Below are positions 46,442-58,000 of a DNA stretch of 64,000 nucleotides, one piece after another. The stretch's first letter is position 1; every line of letters starts with the position of its first letter. Where the stretch lies: the NCBI RefSeq assembly GCF_004337985.1, contig NC_043744.1, forward strand, positions 3,501,205-3,565,204, read 5' to 3'. A model generated the notes under the pieces. It saw only the letters and a list, made by a program, of their open reading frames with translations. It was not told the origin of the DNA and ran no database searches. Source of the DNA: Pyricularia pennisetigena (Eukaryota; Ascomycota; Sordariomycetes; Magnaporthales; Pyriculariaceae). The position numbers and the translations under genes are program-made.

Positions 46442-47640
46442 TGTTAACAATATGGGTTGCTGACAGGGATTAAAACATTAACCTAGGTGCGCCGTGGTGC
46501 TAGTTGCGCTATAAAGCCTGTAATTACAGGGCTTAAATACACTAGATTATTTACTAAAATAGTTTACTAACTTTGGGATTAATTAGCTTAAATTTATTGG
46601 TGGGGGAGCCTTTGCTTTGTTTCCCTTACATATTCTCCGATATCAAAATCGGGGTCCGCACCCCAGAAAGCGTTCCAGTACCGCATACGATTTTCCGAAA
46701 AAAACTATTTTGTATGCGTTGTTGAAAGAACACCCTTATTTCTATACAAACCATTTCTAAATTCGCATTAATTTGCTGATTTGGTGAAAATTTTAACCAA
46801 ATATAGGGTAGTTAACTTGTAAATGCAGGGTGGGTATTAAACCCGGTACAGGGTAAAAACCCTATTCGCTGACATTTTAAATCGCAACTCCTGCAACACA
46901 TAAAATATAACGGAAAATTCGACAACCCCAACAACCCCACTTCGGCACTATTTATTATGGTTTATATACAGATAAAAATGGACCCATTACATGTTAAATA
47001 ACGCATATAATTAACACCCCCTTTTTTCTGCTATTACTTACATAAAATCGGAAAAGAAAAGTGCATAAAAAATAAAACCCTAAAAAAAGAAATCCCCCTT
47101 ATATCCCAGCCCAATTCGAACTCCCGATATAAGCCCCCTGGATAATTGAACTTTGTATACCGACCTGTAACCCCCGAATTGGACGTACCCCCGAATTGGA
47201 AAAGACCCCCAAAATTGTAATAACCCCCGGATTCAAACTCCCGATTTGCATAATATTAACCCACGGAATTAATTATTAAACCAGGTAATTAATCTGGTTA
47301 TTCGTTGGTAATAGTCCAAATTAGGCATATTATATAGGGTGTTTCGAATGCGTAAATGGCCCAAAGCACGAGCTTTTTCAATTTTGACTCAATTTTTGGT
47401 ATAAGGTCGGTATAAATTGCTTGTTAATTAACCTGTGCCAGGTAAACTCGGGTAATACGAAGGGTATGAGGTTAACAAAAATCCAGTATTGCAGACAAAG
47501 GAAATATAGTGGGTAATTAATTAACGAACTAATTAAATAATGCCTTAAAATTCAGTAGGTAAAATTTAAGCTTTTAAAGGGTTAAGCCCTATAAATTTCA
47601 AAAAAACCTTGTAAATTGGAAGTGTTAAAGGCTTTGTTAG
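46442..47640 (-). mobile_element. Copia 3' fragment: LTR, polypurine tract, 3' pol end
   Basis: Minus strand. LTR 46442-47016 (575 bp, TGTTAACAATATGG…ATTAACA), polypurine tract 47017-47027, tRNA-like fold 47218-47302 and the last bases of pol up to 47640, where it is cut at the codons for …NSLTKPL by a C-family LTR. No 5' half is present on this strand. Confidence 0.82.
47218..47302 (-). ncRNA. tRNA-like fold in Copia 3' fragment
   Basis: Third copy of the 85-nt candidate. Acceptor AATAACC/GGTTATT is perfect; the T-loop is degraded to GTTTGAATCC. See 10126-10210. Confidence 0.38.
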
Positions 47641-48258
47641 TGGAAAGAGGTTATGAAATAGAATAAGCTTAATCTTGAACGCGGGGAAAAGTGGATCACG
47701 TATAAGGCTAATGGAACGTTGAAATGGCAGATAACCGTCTGCTAGCGGGTAATAAAGATGATATATCGTTGTTGCACAATCGATTCGTTAAATCGTTGAA
47801 TCGATGAAGGTTATGAAGGTGATGAATCTAAAGCTAAGTTGTGAATTACGTGTTCGAATCCGTAGGTGCAGATCTTCGATCCGGATGTCCGGAATGCGGG
47901 GTCACGTCACATGATTTGGCTTTATTCATATGATTTACCTGCCGAGGTATTGAGCCTAACGGCCCATTGAACCTAACGGCCTATTGTGCTTATGCATGCA
48001 CAAAAAATCTGCGACTACAACGGGATACGAACCCACGCATTTCAGCAACGTATATATGATATAGATTATGGTACCTGTATTATACCACTAAACCAGATTA
48101 TATATCATGTACTTGTTTTGTTGCTGAACCTATGAACAAAGACGTGATATATAATGCTTTGTGTGTATAATAAACGCGTAAACGTTTTATTTGTTATTTG
48201 TTTATTTATTCGATGCAGGGTAGCTAATATAATTAGCCCTGCGCTAGCCATGTTCACA
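47641..48258 (-). mobile_element. Family-C LTR at a Copia rearrangement point
   Basis: About 618 bp, reversed (…CATGTTCACA at 48249-48258), left end diverged (TGGAAAGAGG for TGTGAGGAGG). No target duplication (GTTAG against ATTAT). The flanks are Copia pol on opposite strands, so this copy sits at the join of two different Copia fragments, as expected if C LTRs recombined. Its tRNA-like segment is degraded (for example GTTCGTATCC for the B-box). Confidence 0.75.
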
Positions 48259-48758
48259 ATTATCGGTATCCTAATGTATGTAATATTATTAACTCGCCCG
48301 TATATCGGTTTTACGGTTTAATGGTTTTCACGTTTTCTAATAAAAAGCACTAGAATCCATATAACAGCAGTTAAAAACTTATTACGTTATTTAGCAGGTA
48401 TTAAATCTTTATTTATTTGCGATGGAAATGAAGTACTTAAAACCGAATAACTACCCAATTTCTTTATAAAGGGTTTTAAAGACCTGAAATTATTGAGTTT
48501 TAACAATAGCGACTTTACCGGGGCTAGTGAAGATTTAAAATCCATTTACGGACAATTATATACCCTATTTGGGGGCCCTATAACGTGGAAATGCAAAAAG
48601 GCTAATATTTTAGCTTTAAACACTCCAAAAGCCGAAACCGATGCCTTAGCGGAAACCCTGCGTAAAGCAGAGTGGCTTAAAAACCTATTTATAAAAATTG
48701 GACTACCTATAAAAGGCTCTATCGCAATATTTTGAGATAATATAAGCTCTATAGCTAA
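48259..48758 (+). pseudogene. Copia RNase H fragment
   Basis: Follows E1 from about 9159 to 9665. Open at 48493-48735 (80 codons): NNSDFTGASEDLKSIYGQLY, then KCKKANILALNTPKAETDAL, the RNase H box region. Cut at its right end by the LTR at 48759. Confidence 0.8.
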
Positions 48759-49328
48759 TTTTAATTATATGCGTCATTTGGCATGTAATGGGTCCACTTT
48801 TATTTGTTTGTAAGCCACGATAAATAGCGCCGAAGTGGGGCTGTCGGGGTTATCGGATATTCCGCTATATTTTATATATTGCAGGAGTTGCGATTTAAAC
48901 AGTCAACGAATGGGGTTTACCCTATACCGGGTTTATACCCACCCTGCACCTGCGAATTAGCTACCCTGTATCGGGTCAAAAGTTTCACCAAATTAGCAAA
49001 TTAATGCGAACCCAAAAATGGTTTATATGGTAATAAGGGTGTTTTTTTTAACAACGTATATAAAATAATTTCTCGAAAAATCGTATACGGCACCGGAACG
49101 CTTTTTGGCGTGCGAACCCCCACTTCGATGTCGAAAAGTATAAAAAGGAGATAAAGCAAAATCTCGCACACCAATAAATCGAATCTATTAATCCCAAAAT
49201 TAGTGAACCACTTTAGTGAGCAATTTAGTGCATTTAAGCCTTGTAATTTCAGGTCTAATAACGCAACTAGCACCACGCCGCATTCAGGCTAATGCCTAAA
49301 GCCCTGTTAGCAACCCATATTGTTAACA
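48759..49328 (+). repeat. Copia-family LTR interrupting RNase H
   Basis: 570 bp, start damaged (TTTTAATTATATGCG), end TTGTTAACA. No target duplication seen (GCTAA against AATTG) and the RNase H text does not resume on the far side. Confidence 0.82.
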
Positions 49329-49424
49329 AATTGTTATATTTATTCATTTGGCACCCGAGGAGTTTAACGCGTTATTATAGTTTAGTCCGGAGTTTGCAGG
49401 AAATTGGTAAAAGGTTTAAACTCT
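49329..49424. other. Left part of a non-repeat island
   Basis: 96 bp of ordinary composition that continues after the solo LTR at 49425-49980. No gene seen. Confidence 0.5.
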
Positions 49425-49980
49425 TGTTAACAATATGGGTTGCTAACAGGGGGTTAGGCACTAGCCTAGGTGCGGCGTGGTGCTAATTGCGTTTTAAAAG
49501 CCTGTAATTACAGGGTTTGTATGCACTAAATTCACTAATTTTGGGATTAATAAATTTAATTTATTGGTGGGGGAAACTTTGCTTTATCTCCCTTACATAC
49601 TCTCCGATATCGAAATGGGGGTCCGCACCCCGCAAAGGGTTCCGGTGCCGCACACGATTTTCCGAAAAATTATTTTGTATGCGTTGTTGAAAAAACACCC
49701 TCATTTTTATACAAACCATTTCTGGGTTCGCACTGATTTGCTGATTTAGTGAAAGTTTTAGCCCGGTACAGGGTAGCTGACTCGTAGGTGCAGGGTGGGT
49801 ATTAAACCCGGTACAGGGTGAAACCCCATTCGCTAACACTTTGAATCGCAATTCCTGCAACACATAAAATATAACAGAAAGTCCAACAGCCCCGATAGCC
49901 CCACTTCGGCACTATTAATTGTGGCTTATGTACAAATGAAAGTGGACCCATTACATGCAAAATAACGCATATAATTAACA
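49425..49980 (-). mobile_element. Copia solo LTR with target duplication
   Basis: 556 bp, TGTTAACAATATGG…ATAATTAACA, with a perfect ACTCT duplication on both sides (49420-49424, 49981-49985). This is the only Copia LTR in the window whose two flanks still match, and it gives 5 bp as the family's duplication length. Confidence 0.9.
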
Positions 49981-50880
49981 ACTCTGTTTAAAGATAAAAG
50001 ATAATAAATATAATGTTGAAATACTAAACAAAATTATCTTTTTCTGTTATAATAAACCTGAAAACTTGTAATTTTCCTTGCCCATGCGGTTTCGGACTTG
50101 CAAAATTACTTCCTCTACTGTATTTAACGAAAATAAAGGGTACTGGATTATTTTCTTTGATAAAAGATCGGTACGAAATCTACATTTTACTGTTTTGTTT
50201 CTGCTTTCCTCGATCCTCAATAATAAATAAAACCCCGGTGGAGGGAGGTTAACTCAGATCCCGGATCCATGGTACCGAAACCGCACAAACCGCAAGGCCT
50301 CAAATGTAAAAAGGCAACGGCCGTTAGATAAATACGCCGAATCGATTCCCAAAATCTCCATTCCTCAATTTTGGATTTCGATCCCAAACAATCGCAATAA
50401 GGTAATACCATTTTTGGAACAATCCCGACGGTTTAATTTATAACCCGATAACCCCCTTATTTCTATTATTTATTCGGTACGTTATTAATATTGCGTAATT
50501 CTGCATTTAGACAAATTTTAACGAAGGCAGCTTATATTTTACGGAAACAATGGGGAAGCGGACCGGGACAAACATTCAGGGGATTTTTCAAATGGATCTT
50601 CTACGGACAGGCTTCTATTTGCTATGCTGTAAAAAAAAGAAAGGAAAACAAAACGCCAGACCTAGCGTACCTCCTCTGTTTTCAAATTGGTGATAACAAA
50701 CCGTATGGTAATAACGGAAAAGTTATAATAGGCAGAAAAAAACAAATTTAAGCAATTTAGGTTGGTTAATTTTCCCCGTATATTGCGGACCTCAATCTTT
50801 AAATAAATTCGGTTTTTCGGTATCGCTGCGTTGTTCGCTTGATAACAAATTACCAATATTGGATGGCGAATTACGATTTG
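49981..50880. other. Non-repeat island, possible gene remnant
   Basis: About 900 bp with balanced composition and normal CpA content, seen once in the window. A minus-strand ORF at 50217-50411 (64 codons, ATG start, CLGSKSKIEEWRFWESIRRI, then a Cys-rich piece) and a plus-strand stretch at 50491-50751 without an ATG are open. Neither is recognised, and neither has a clear promoter or signal peptide. It could be an exon of a displaced gene. No function proposed. Confidence 0.35.
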
Positions 50881-50889
50881 CCTACCCCG

Positions 50890-51247
50890 CCAAACCTTAG
50901 TCTCAGGGCTCATCCCTGAAGCCCAAAGCTCCACAGCTGACCCATTCTGTTCCCTTCGCTCCACTTCGTGGCTTAATTGCGGCTTTGCAATGTACCTGCG
51001 GGTCCATCCAAATAACGTTTTAGTTTAAGTTTAAGGACAATTTGTCGATTTTCGCCGTTTATGGCGGTATTTTTGACAGTTTCGCGACCGATAATCCCTT
51101 ATTATTCCACACTTACGCAAAATATCGAAAAGAAACATCGTTGAAAATAGGAATTAGTAGGCCTTTTTTATAAATGCAAAATCTTTTGCCCCGGGTACGC
51201 CAATTAAAAATTGGATATAACCCGCCTTTTATCCGTTTATGGCGGTA
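50890..51247 (-). repeat. Hairpin module and 195-bp block at the right B copy
   Basis: The second U module (50890-51054, with TCAGGGCTCATCCCTGA, an inverted repeat) joined to the reversed block, bounded by CCGTTTATGGCGGTA at 51055-51069 and 51233-51247. It mirrors the left B edge at 36998-37192, which carries the first module instead. Confidence 0.7.
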
Positions 51248-51261
51248 TTTTTATTATTGAT

Positions 51262-51830
51262 TTATAAATACCGTCGATATCCATTTCGTATGCTATCAAT
51301 AGCGATTATAATCCGTTAAAATTTACATATGGAAAATTGCAAAAGCGAAAGGAACTTTTATATATACATTTTAATTTAAATAACCCAAAACTATTTATTT
51401 TATAATCCGTATGGGGTAAATACCATTTGATATATTATACGCTCACCTATAAATATCATGGATACCTATTTCCTATTTTGCTAATAACGATTATAATTCG
51501 TTAAAATTTATATAAAGAAAATCGCAAAAGCGAAAGGAACTTTTATATATTAATTTTAATTTAACCAACCCAAAACTATTTATTCTATAATCCGTATGGG
51601 GTAGATCTCACTTAATATATTATACGTCCACCTATAAGTACCATCGATACCTATTTCCTGTTTTACTCACAGCGATTATAATTCGTTAAAATTTATATAA
51701 AAAAATCGCAAAAGCGAAAGGAACCTTTACATATAAATTTTAATATAAATAACGCAAAACCACTAATCTAACAGTCCGTGTAAAGTATATATTATATAAT
51801 ACGCTAAATATTCACCCAGAGAACCATTAT
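51262..51830. repeat. 185-bp tandem repeats, right copy of element B
   Basis: Three units; the phrase (A/G)CGATTATAATTCGTT occurs at 51302, 51487 and 51672, giving a period of 185 bp. Each unit also has GCAAAAGCGAAAGGAAC and a TCCGTATGGGG-like part. The array lies between the terminal block and the RecQ gene, as in the left copy. Confidence 0.8.
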
Positions 51831-51860
51831 TTCCGCAAATTTTTATATACTTGTACTAAA

Positions 51861-52060
51861 TTACATATATATAATATCCGGAAATACGCTTATATATATT
51901 TCGCTTTCCCACCAAATCGACGCAATCTTTCGCGGTTTTAATCCCATATACGCGGCGGTAAATATTTCCTCCGACGCACACATTTTCCCGGAGTTATACG
52001 CCAAAACCAAAACTTTTAATAATTTAAACCTATAATATAGATTCGTTTCCTTGGCTATTA
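51861..52060 (-). pseudogene. Conserved small ORF of element B, right copy
   Basis: Minus-strand counterpart of 36342-36563, still without an internal stop: LVLAYNSGKMCASEEIFTAA … SIWWESEIYISVFPDIIYM. Unknown. Confidence 0.35.
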
Positions 52061-53300
52061 TATGGTTTTTGAACCTTTATAAACCTTTTAATATTCCTGC
52101 ACGAATCCCATATTTTAACCAAACACAATTTATATACCGGGTTTTATATAATATAAGAAATATCATTTTACGGGCAAAAACCGGGTACGGGAAAAATATA
52201 ATATTACAAACTACCTCGATTAACCGCAATAATATTATTATTATCGAAACAATCCTATTAAATAAGTTAAAGTAAAAATAATAAGGTAATATAAAGCGTT
52301 ATCGCGCCGGGAACCCCAAATTAATCGACCAGTTTATTTTAAACGTAAATATAAATATGCGGTTTTTATTATTAAAACTAATTCTATTGAATATAACTTT
52401 TTTTGGAACCCGCAAACCGTTTGTAAATAAACGCACATTTTTTGCAACCCGGAATAAGTTAATAATTACCGATTTTTTAAACTTTTTCGAAACTCTATAC
52501 TCTACCAACGTATCGCTTTATTTGCTATTAATAAGTTTTACATAATTTTATCGTGGAAGGATTTTAGGGAATCGTCTTTTATATTACGTTTGGTCCGGGA
52601 GATTCTACCAGTAAACGTATTTATATTCGGGTGCACCGCAATTTGTACAGCAAAAGTTAAAACCTATATTTTCGATTGATTATATTATAAAAAGATAATA
52701 CGTTTATTTAAAACGCCTTTCGATTAACCTGAGATTACGATTATAATATAATGTTTGGAACGCAAAAGTTTAGTTAACGATTACCGTCGTTTCCTATTCC
52801 TAATAAGGAATATTATACCGTTATCCCCCACCCGTATTCCCAAGATTATTATATATATGGACGCCAGGAACCGCATTATTTAAATAAGCCAATTTCTGAT
52901 AGAACACCTCATATTTAGGAAATTTATTAAACGAAATACAACCGATATTATTATCCGGTATAATGCATTTATATTTAAAATCGAAAAAAATAAAACTTAC
53001 GCAAAATTCTTCAAACCGGATTTCAAAGCTTGTATTATATTTTCCATTTTATTTTTGGGTATAAATATAAGTATACCTTATATGGAACGTATAATGCAAT
53101 ACGGCGCGTTAATATAAAACGACCCCGCAAATTTGTAGTAAAAGCTCGGACGAACCGTACTCGGGCCTAACCATAAAAAAACCGCATATGTTTTTCTCGT
53201 TTTATTGGTATTTCCATACGCAGGGGTTTATCGCCAAATATAAATTAATCAAGTTAAAATTATTAACCAAATTAATTAAATAACCATTAGCATTATGAGG
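52051..53300 (+). pseudogene. Telomere-linked-type RecQ helicase of element B, right copy
   Basis: The first open piece (52051-52275) holds the Q-motif-like lead and motif I, LRAKTGYGKNIILQ. Later, on the same strand in shifting frames: INKFYIILSWKDFRE near 52540 (position of the DExH box; D, E and H read N, K and Y, all explainable as G-to-A or C-to-T changes), VNVFIFGCTAICTAKVKTYI near 52625 (motif III), LGINISIPYMERIMQYGALI near 53075 (motif V), then KLGRTVLGP (motif VI). The order is that of RecQ/DEAD helicases and resembles fungal telomere-linked helicases. Non-functional. Confidence 0.65.
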
Positions 53301-53329
53301 AAACGTAAAAGGTTTATAAATTACCGATT

Positions 53330-54570
53330 TAAATTTTTTAACGTATTTATACACGGGGTTATTCCCCATTAACTTTCAACGTGTCGTTAAATTTAATTTA
53401 AACGATAATAACCGGGTAAAGACGTCGGAAATATTATAAACCGCTCTTTGGGTATATTTAAATTACGCGTTCCGCCCTACTAGACGTGATAGCGAATAAT
53501 AAATAGGAAAAAATTAAAAAAGGAGGCGCCAAATATGCAAACTTTCGCTAACGTTAAATATTTTCAACGAATTATATTGGATTTTATATAAGAAACGAAT
53601 CCATTTTTCACAGTAAATTAAATTGAAAACTGTTGCAGCGCCTGCTTGTACCAGATTGATGTTTTACCCGCATTACCTTTTAAAAAACCGCCAATTAAAA
53701 TACCCAGCAAAAATTCCAAAAAAGGTTATATATTTAGACAATTGGACAAATGGGGTACCTATTTTACAATAATCTTTTTTTTTCTTAAACCCGCGGCTCT
53801 TATACGACCTATTATCCCACCTAATACTACTAAAACTAATAATTCTTAAAATCGCCAAAAAATCCGTCCATTTTTACAACCGGGAAAGGACGAAAAACGA
53901 TTTGCTAGAAAATATTCCAAATTTACGATTAATTAAATGGTGTAAATAATATAGCAATTATTTCGTTGTTTAATTTCCAATCATATACTGAACTGGGATA
54001 TCAAATAACGTTTTTTATTTGCACAAATAATAAAAGAAAAGGCGGCGCACTTAAAAGACCGTGGTATTTCAGGAAACGATAAGTATAATTAACAATTATT
54101 CGGGGAAATAAATTAATAAACGCCGACGAACGAATTAAACGGTATTATAATTATAAAATAAAATGCTGACTAACGTTAACGGTTATAGAAATATCTAATA
54201 TGGGAACGTTTATAAATCTATAACCCAAAAACTAAAAAGCGATTAAATTAAATCCTAATTAAATCAAATACCGTACTTTGGATTATAAAAAGGTCGACCT
54301 ACGAAAAAGGCGCCGCCGAATTGGATTAATAAGGGGCGCAGGATTATTAAATAACGCAGAATATATAATTGTCCAATATTGAGATCCCCAGTTAACGGTA
54401 TAAATAAAACGACCAAATGCTGGATAATAATAATAATTACGTAAATTAAAAACTTGAATTATATATAAGCTGGTATGGCGTAACGGCGCCCCGATTAAAA
54501 ATAAAAGGGTTCGATATTGCGAATTGTAATAACCGTTACGGTTATATTCCGGAAATTTTGGCGTTTCCAT
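53330..54570 (-). pseudogene. Unknown protein of element B, right copy
   Basis: Best piece 54283-54570 (95 codons): METPKFPEYNRNGYYNSQYR… LFLIGAPLRHTSLYIIQVFN … NPIRRRLFRRSTFL. A second piece at 53673-53858 has CKIGTPFVQLSKYITFFGI, matching 34650-34730 in the left copy. No family recognised; converges on RecQ. Confidence 0.5.
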
Positions 54571-55037
54571 TTTAACCTTATTTTATTAGTAGAAAGCCCC
54601 ATACGTAGACCCAATTATAAACACCTCCTTCTTTTTATTAATTTTTTTTTTTACAATAAAAACCTTTTTCCCGGCCGCCAGATTTTTTTTGTGACGATCA
54701 ATAAAAAATTGTAGCAATTAAACCAGCTTTTCATTTTTAACTAGTATGAGTAATAATTGTTACAATCGCAAAATTGCTTTAATAAATATTAAAAACATAT
54801 TCGATAGGAAATTTGATTAAAAAACTGTTAATTGGATAAAATTATTCATATTTTATCCACCCAAATAGGGATTAATCCCAATCGTAGCAAGGGTAAATTA
54901 TAATTAACGCCCCTATATCGCAAAAATACCCCCTACCCGGTTAAAGCTGGGGCAATTAAATTAATTTAATTGTAATAATAATTACAATAACTGTTTTAAT
55001 TCGCAAAAAAACGTAACCATTATTATAATTACGGTTA
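54571..55037. other. Gap between unknown gene and SNF2 in element B
   Basis: Divergent promoter-like position between two genes. Contains AT palindromes (near 54755, AATTGTTACAATCG) and the phrase ATTGTAATAATAATTACAAT (54970-54990). No gene. Confidence 0.4.
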
Positions 55038-58000
55038 TTGGTTATTATAACTCTTAAAAACCGCCAAAAACGCAAAACCATTACCCAAACCACCGCCAAA
55101 TTTGCGTTGGGATATATAACCAGTAATATTAAATTATTTACCAATTTAATAACTATACCGGAAAGAATAACCCTGATAAAAAAATTAACTAATATTTCAA
55201 AGATTTGCAAAATTACGACGCGGATACTGCAATCGTTTTAAAATTAAATTTTGCACGTTTGGACCGTTTTATATTACAGGACTATTTAAATGCAATTGGA
55301 ATTCTTTCAAATTTTCCCCTTATTTCTAATAATAATAATAATAAATAAAATAATGCCGATATGGATTCCGGCGATAACGAATTTGCCCCCGCCCCCGTCG
55401 ATAAAAATACAAATAATACCGATATAAACGCCGGCGATAACGAGTTTACCCCCGCCCCTGTCGACGATGACGGCGATGATATTTATATAAACGAAAACGA
55501 TAATTAACCTGCCCCCGCGTCCGTTAATAAAGGCGATAATAATATTAATGTGGACGATAATTATAATAAATTTGCCCAAGATTTCGATAACCGCCAATTG
55601 CGGATTCCCCTGGTATTTTTTAAATTATTTACCAGCGCATTACCTCCATTATTAAAAAACCCCAAAAGCCAGCCCCTTACATTATAACCGGAAATTATTA
55701 TTAACCCGGTCCCCGCGCCATTAAATAGGCCGCCGGTAACCCGTATATTTAAAGTCACCACCGTTCGTCTAATTAAAATTAATTTTATTTCGGTATTGCG
55801 GACGCAGCCAAAACCAGATTCAACGCCAAATAATAAACCAATAAACTTCCTATAACCCGAATATTATTTCCCATTATATAAAAACACGGATTTCCTGGAT
55901 CGCTTACCCGTCCCGTTATAAAAGGATTTTCAATTGGGTAAAAATTAATCCGTATCGGTAATAATTATTATAACCTGGCGCAGGGTAAAAAATACAAATA
56001 TTGTTAAAATAATTCGTATTATACCCTACTTAAACTATATTAATTGTTTTAAAATTAATAATAATATTAGCCCGCCCGCCTGGTTCAGTCGCGGAAATAA
56101 TATTTTCCGTAATATGAACGAAATTTTAATCGCCCAAACCTTTAAACGTTTTTAATCCGTTGTTAGCGTCGCCGCAACAAAAACACGCGTTAATAACCAG
56201 ATTTTGGTATATTATTTTTATAGTAATTCGTTAAATATAAACGAGGTAATGGTCGTATTTAGTTACGAAACCATAAATGCTTTGGTATAATATATTAATA
56301 TAATAGGTTAATGTTTCCTTTTATTAAATTGCGATCATTGTCACAATTTTTGCATTAATATTTCCTGTTATTTATTATACTGTAATAATTGTTATAATTT
56401 TTTGCGGTAATGCCAAATAATTATTGTTATAATATTATAACTGTTACAATCTGCTTTTCACCCTTTTTTATATTTTGTAATAACGGGTATAATTTTAATT
56501 GTTTATTCATTTCTTTTCAATCGCCGACGCTTTCAGGTTTTTAATTTATTTTAAAGCAAATAACCCCGGTAAATAAATTAAAGGCAATAAAATACCCGTC
56601 TGGCAAAAAACTTTGGCCTCCGTACCGGATGTATTTAACGATAAAAATATTAAACCCATTTTCGATAATTTGGCAAATCGGCGTCGTTTACCCCCTATCC
56701 CCTCTTTATCCGTTAACGCGATATTAACCTCCCCGAGTTAAAGATATTCGAAAATAAATTTAAACCGGTTATAATTTCCACTATTTTCGCTACGATATTA
56801 ATTTATTTGCGGATAATAATTACCGCATTTAATTTTAAAAACGGCGATTTAAAGTTTAAAACCGCTAACGTTGGACCATATATATATAACAATTACCATA
56901 TCGACGATTAGTTTAAAGTTTATTACCATTTCCTTTACTTTATTTTTCGCCGGTACGGAAAAATCGTTATTGGAAAAAAGGAAAATTTTAGCGATTTTGG
57001 TGGAAATTACCGTAACCCCTTTAAGTTTAATATCGAGCGATTTTCCACCCTATTTATTATCGTCGATTACATAATTATCGCCAATAACGTTATCGCTTTA
57101 AATAATTTGCATTTAATGCAATTTTAACATCGTTTAATCACCCGTTCGCGAGCGGATTAAACCAACGACGTCGCCAGTTTGTTTAATTTTAACCGCGCCT
57201 GTTATAAAGGGATAATAATAATATTGCCTGTCGATATTTGGTCCCGTTTAAACCTATTAAAGTCGGACGGCTGAAAAAAAAACGTGCAAATTAAACTTAA
57301 ATGTACCTATTGGATTTATTAATATTTGAAAGTATTTTTAACAATTTGTACGACGAGAAGCGGTTCAATCGACCCATTTTTACCAAATTAAAAACCAAAA
57401 TTACCGAATTTTATCCCAAATTTTTTGGCGACGATTAATAAAACGCCTTTTTTAATTTTATGCAAACCTAGTCCATTCTCGCCGATTGATTTTCTAATCT
57501 AAATCGCGTAAAAAAGGAAATTTTCGAGGACGCCCGCGAAAAAGTCCTAACGGTTTTTTTGGTATATTATACGCAATTTTCCATTTTAATTAAGGGTTAT
57601 CCTTGGACTGGTTATCCTTTTAGTGTAAACGCGATTTAGGCTGCTATAAAAAATTTGCGCTTTTTTGAAAACGTTTCACCTGTCGACGGTTGAAATACCG
57701 ACAATAAAATGGGTTTTAAATATAAGGAAATTAAAGGTAGATATTTTGGTTTAATTGGGATATATTTAATGCTTTTTCTGGTCGCTATTAATTACCCCAT
57801 TAATTGGTTAACAAATTATATAGGCATTATCCCTATTTTTGTGATTATCGCTATAATCTTACCCCTGTTTTTGTAATTACTATTATAGTTTTACCCCTAT
57901 TTTTATAACTATTGTTACAATCTTTGCTTTTTATTAAATTAACCTTTTTTCGGTTTAAATGCCCATATTTTGCTAAAGTTAGAACAGTTAACTTTTAAAA

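Noticed and set aside
50491..50751. 86-codon plus-strand ORF
   Set aside because: The first codon is TTG and no ATG occurs inside; no family recognised and no promoter. Mentioned only as open sequence.
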